Shown piece after piece: positions 4,931-5,879 of a DNA stretch of 5,879 nucleotides. The translations under genes and the position numbers were made by a program. Every line of letters starts with the position of its first letter. The first letter of the stretch is position 1. The notes beneath the pieces were generated by a model. The model saw only the letters and a list, made by a program, of their open reading frames with translations. It was not told where the DNA came from and did no database searches. The stretch comes from Allobaculum sp. (GTDB taxonomy: Bacteria > Bacillota_I > Bacilli_A > Erysipelotrichales > Erysipelotrichaceae), in contig JAAVAY010000102.1 of the NCBI GenBank assembly GCA_014803815.1, positions 1 to 5,879 on the forward strand, in the 5' to 3' direction.

Positions 4931-5879
4931 ATGAATAAAAGACGCTTCGTTTCGTTTGCGGCTCTTGCGGCCTTATTATGCGTGCCGTGTGTAGCCGCGC
5001 TACCGATGGAACATACGGCTATTTTGGCTAACTCGACCATCACCAGTGCCGATCAATTTACTGATCAATATTGTGGTGTCTATGTAACCACGATTGCTGC
5101 AGATGGCTCAAATGTGAGCCAATTTGCTTGGTATAGCCAAGTGGATGCCTACAATGCCCCCATTTTGGTAGAATCCTATGCCGCATTTGGCCAATTGTCC
5201 CCGAGCGTTCAACAAACTATTGTCGCTGCATGTCTTGCTCATAATATTGATTACTATTCTTTTGTCGCTCAAGCCCAAGCATTTTTAGCCCCTGCGCCTG
5301 TAGCCGAAATCCCTACTCCAGTGGAAACCGCTGCTCAAGAACCAAGTGAAACGCCTACAAATAGTGCGCCTGTAGGGATTTTACCTGAGGAATCGAGTAG
5401 TTCTAATGCTGAGCAGGATCCAAAGGCTTCAAGTCAAGATTCTACCAATTCTTCTACGGCTTCTTCCTTAACCTCTTCTCAGGATTCCACCACTTCTTTG
5501 GTTCCCTCGAGTCCAAGTCAAACAAGCCAAACTCCCCCTGAAGCCGATACTCCTCCTGCCCCTGTAGCTACTTTACAAGAGCCTACTTCAAGTCAAAGTC
5601 AAGGAAGTGACTCCACTTCGAATGTCTCTTCCTCCAATGCGTCTTCTCAAGCGTCTGCGGATGCCATTGTCCCAGGACAGCCTATAACCCTTGAAAACTA
5701 CGATCCTTCGCAAGTGGATAGTCAAATTATCTTTAATGGCACCACATTAGCTCAAGGATTGACCTTTGAAGACCATACCAATTCTTTTGATACCAATACG
5801 CAACAAGTTATTTGTTCCTTAGCAGCGAAATCTGGCCTCTCAACTTTTGAAGCTCATGAAGTCGTCTATGTATATCAAA
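4931..5879 (+). CDS. Secreted Ser/Thr/Pro-rich protein, N-terminal part (cut by the window edge)
   Basis: ATG 4931 opens a frame of 316 complete codons with no stop before the right edge. Residues 1-23 form a signal peptide: basic MNKRR, a hydrophobic core, and a likely signal peptidase I site after VAA (21-23). It is not a lipoprotein signal, since no lipobox precedes either cysteine. A folded, alpha-rich-looking region follows (about 24-119; Cys48, Cys101). Next comes a long low-complexity linker rich in Ser, Thr, Pro, Gln and Ala (about 120-243), of the kind that carries surface proteins through or away from the cell wall. A second folded region begins near 244. Both folded regions contain a QQxI motif (94-97 and 291-294) followed by an Ala-containing helix, hinting at a repeated domain. 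No Shine-Dalgarno lies at normal distance; an overlapping ATG at 4926 gives only two codons. The family is not recognised and the C-terminus, where any cell-wall anchor would be, is missing. Confidence 0.88.
   Translation, partial: MNKRRFVSFAALAALLCVPCVAALPMEHTAILANSTITSADQFTDQYCGVYVTTIAADGSNVSQFAWYSQVDAYNAPILVESYAAFGQLSPSVQQTIVAACLAHNIDYYSFVAQAQAFLAPAPVAEIPTPVETAAQEPSETPTNSAPVGILPEESSSSNAEQDPKASSQDSTNSSTASSLTSSQDSTTSLVPSSPSQTSQTPPEADTPPAPVATLQEPTSSQSQGSDSTSNVSSSNASSQASADAIVPGQPITLENYDPSQVDSQIIFNGTTLAQGLTFEDHTNSFDTNTQQVICSLAAKSGLSTFEAHEVVYVYQ

Noticed and set aside
1..5879. CRISPR array, tRNA, rRNA or prophage attachment site
   Set aside because: No regularly spaced repeats, cloverleaf-like sequence, rRNA segments or integrase-linked direct repeats were seen on either strand.

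Overview
The window suggests a low-GC Gram-positive (Bacillota) bacterium. Genes carry strong Shine-Dalgarno sites (GGAGG, AAGGAGG), the promoter ahead of glgP is sigma-A-like, an intrinsic terminator ends in a long T tract, and the glycogen phosphorylase and Dxr are ordinary bacterial types. An Erysipelotrichia-like host is my impression only; nothing in the window proves it.

Layout, left to right. Positions 1-530 are AT-rich and hold no intact gene. On the minus strand they contain short protein-like open stretches (11-178 and 331-474) that look like remains of a decayed gene or mobile element, separated by a strong stem-loop (263-320). A 29-residue single-helix membrane peptide with an excellent ribosome binding site lies at 530-619. 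After about 130 bases with no clear content comes a promoter (753-782) that drives glgP (807-3281) from a very short leader. A strong intrinsic terminator at 3311-3364 closes glgP. The 228 bases before dxr hold AT-rich inverted repeats and a set of near-tandem 9-mers, but no convincing promoter. dxr (3593-4783) is a complete DXP reductoisomerase gene. A 147-base gap with a prominent two-part hairpin then leads into the first 316 codons of a secreted protein (4931 to the right edge), made of a signal peptide, a folded domain, a long Ser/Thr/Pro-rich linker and a second folded region.

The genes do not form one operon or pathway. GlgP releases glucose-1-phosphate from stored glycogen, Dxr starts the committed part of the MEP isoprenoid pathway, and the last protein acts outside the membrane. 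The terminator and the long gaps indicate separate transcription units. The least explained parts are the small membrane peptide, the minus-strand remnants, the hairpin placed between a purine-rich SD-like tract and the start of the secreted-protein gene, and the repeated 9-mers upstream of dxr.
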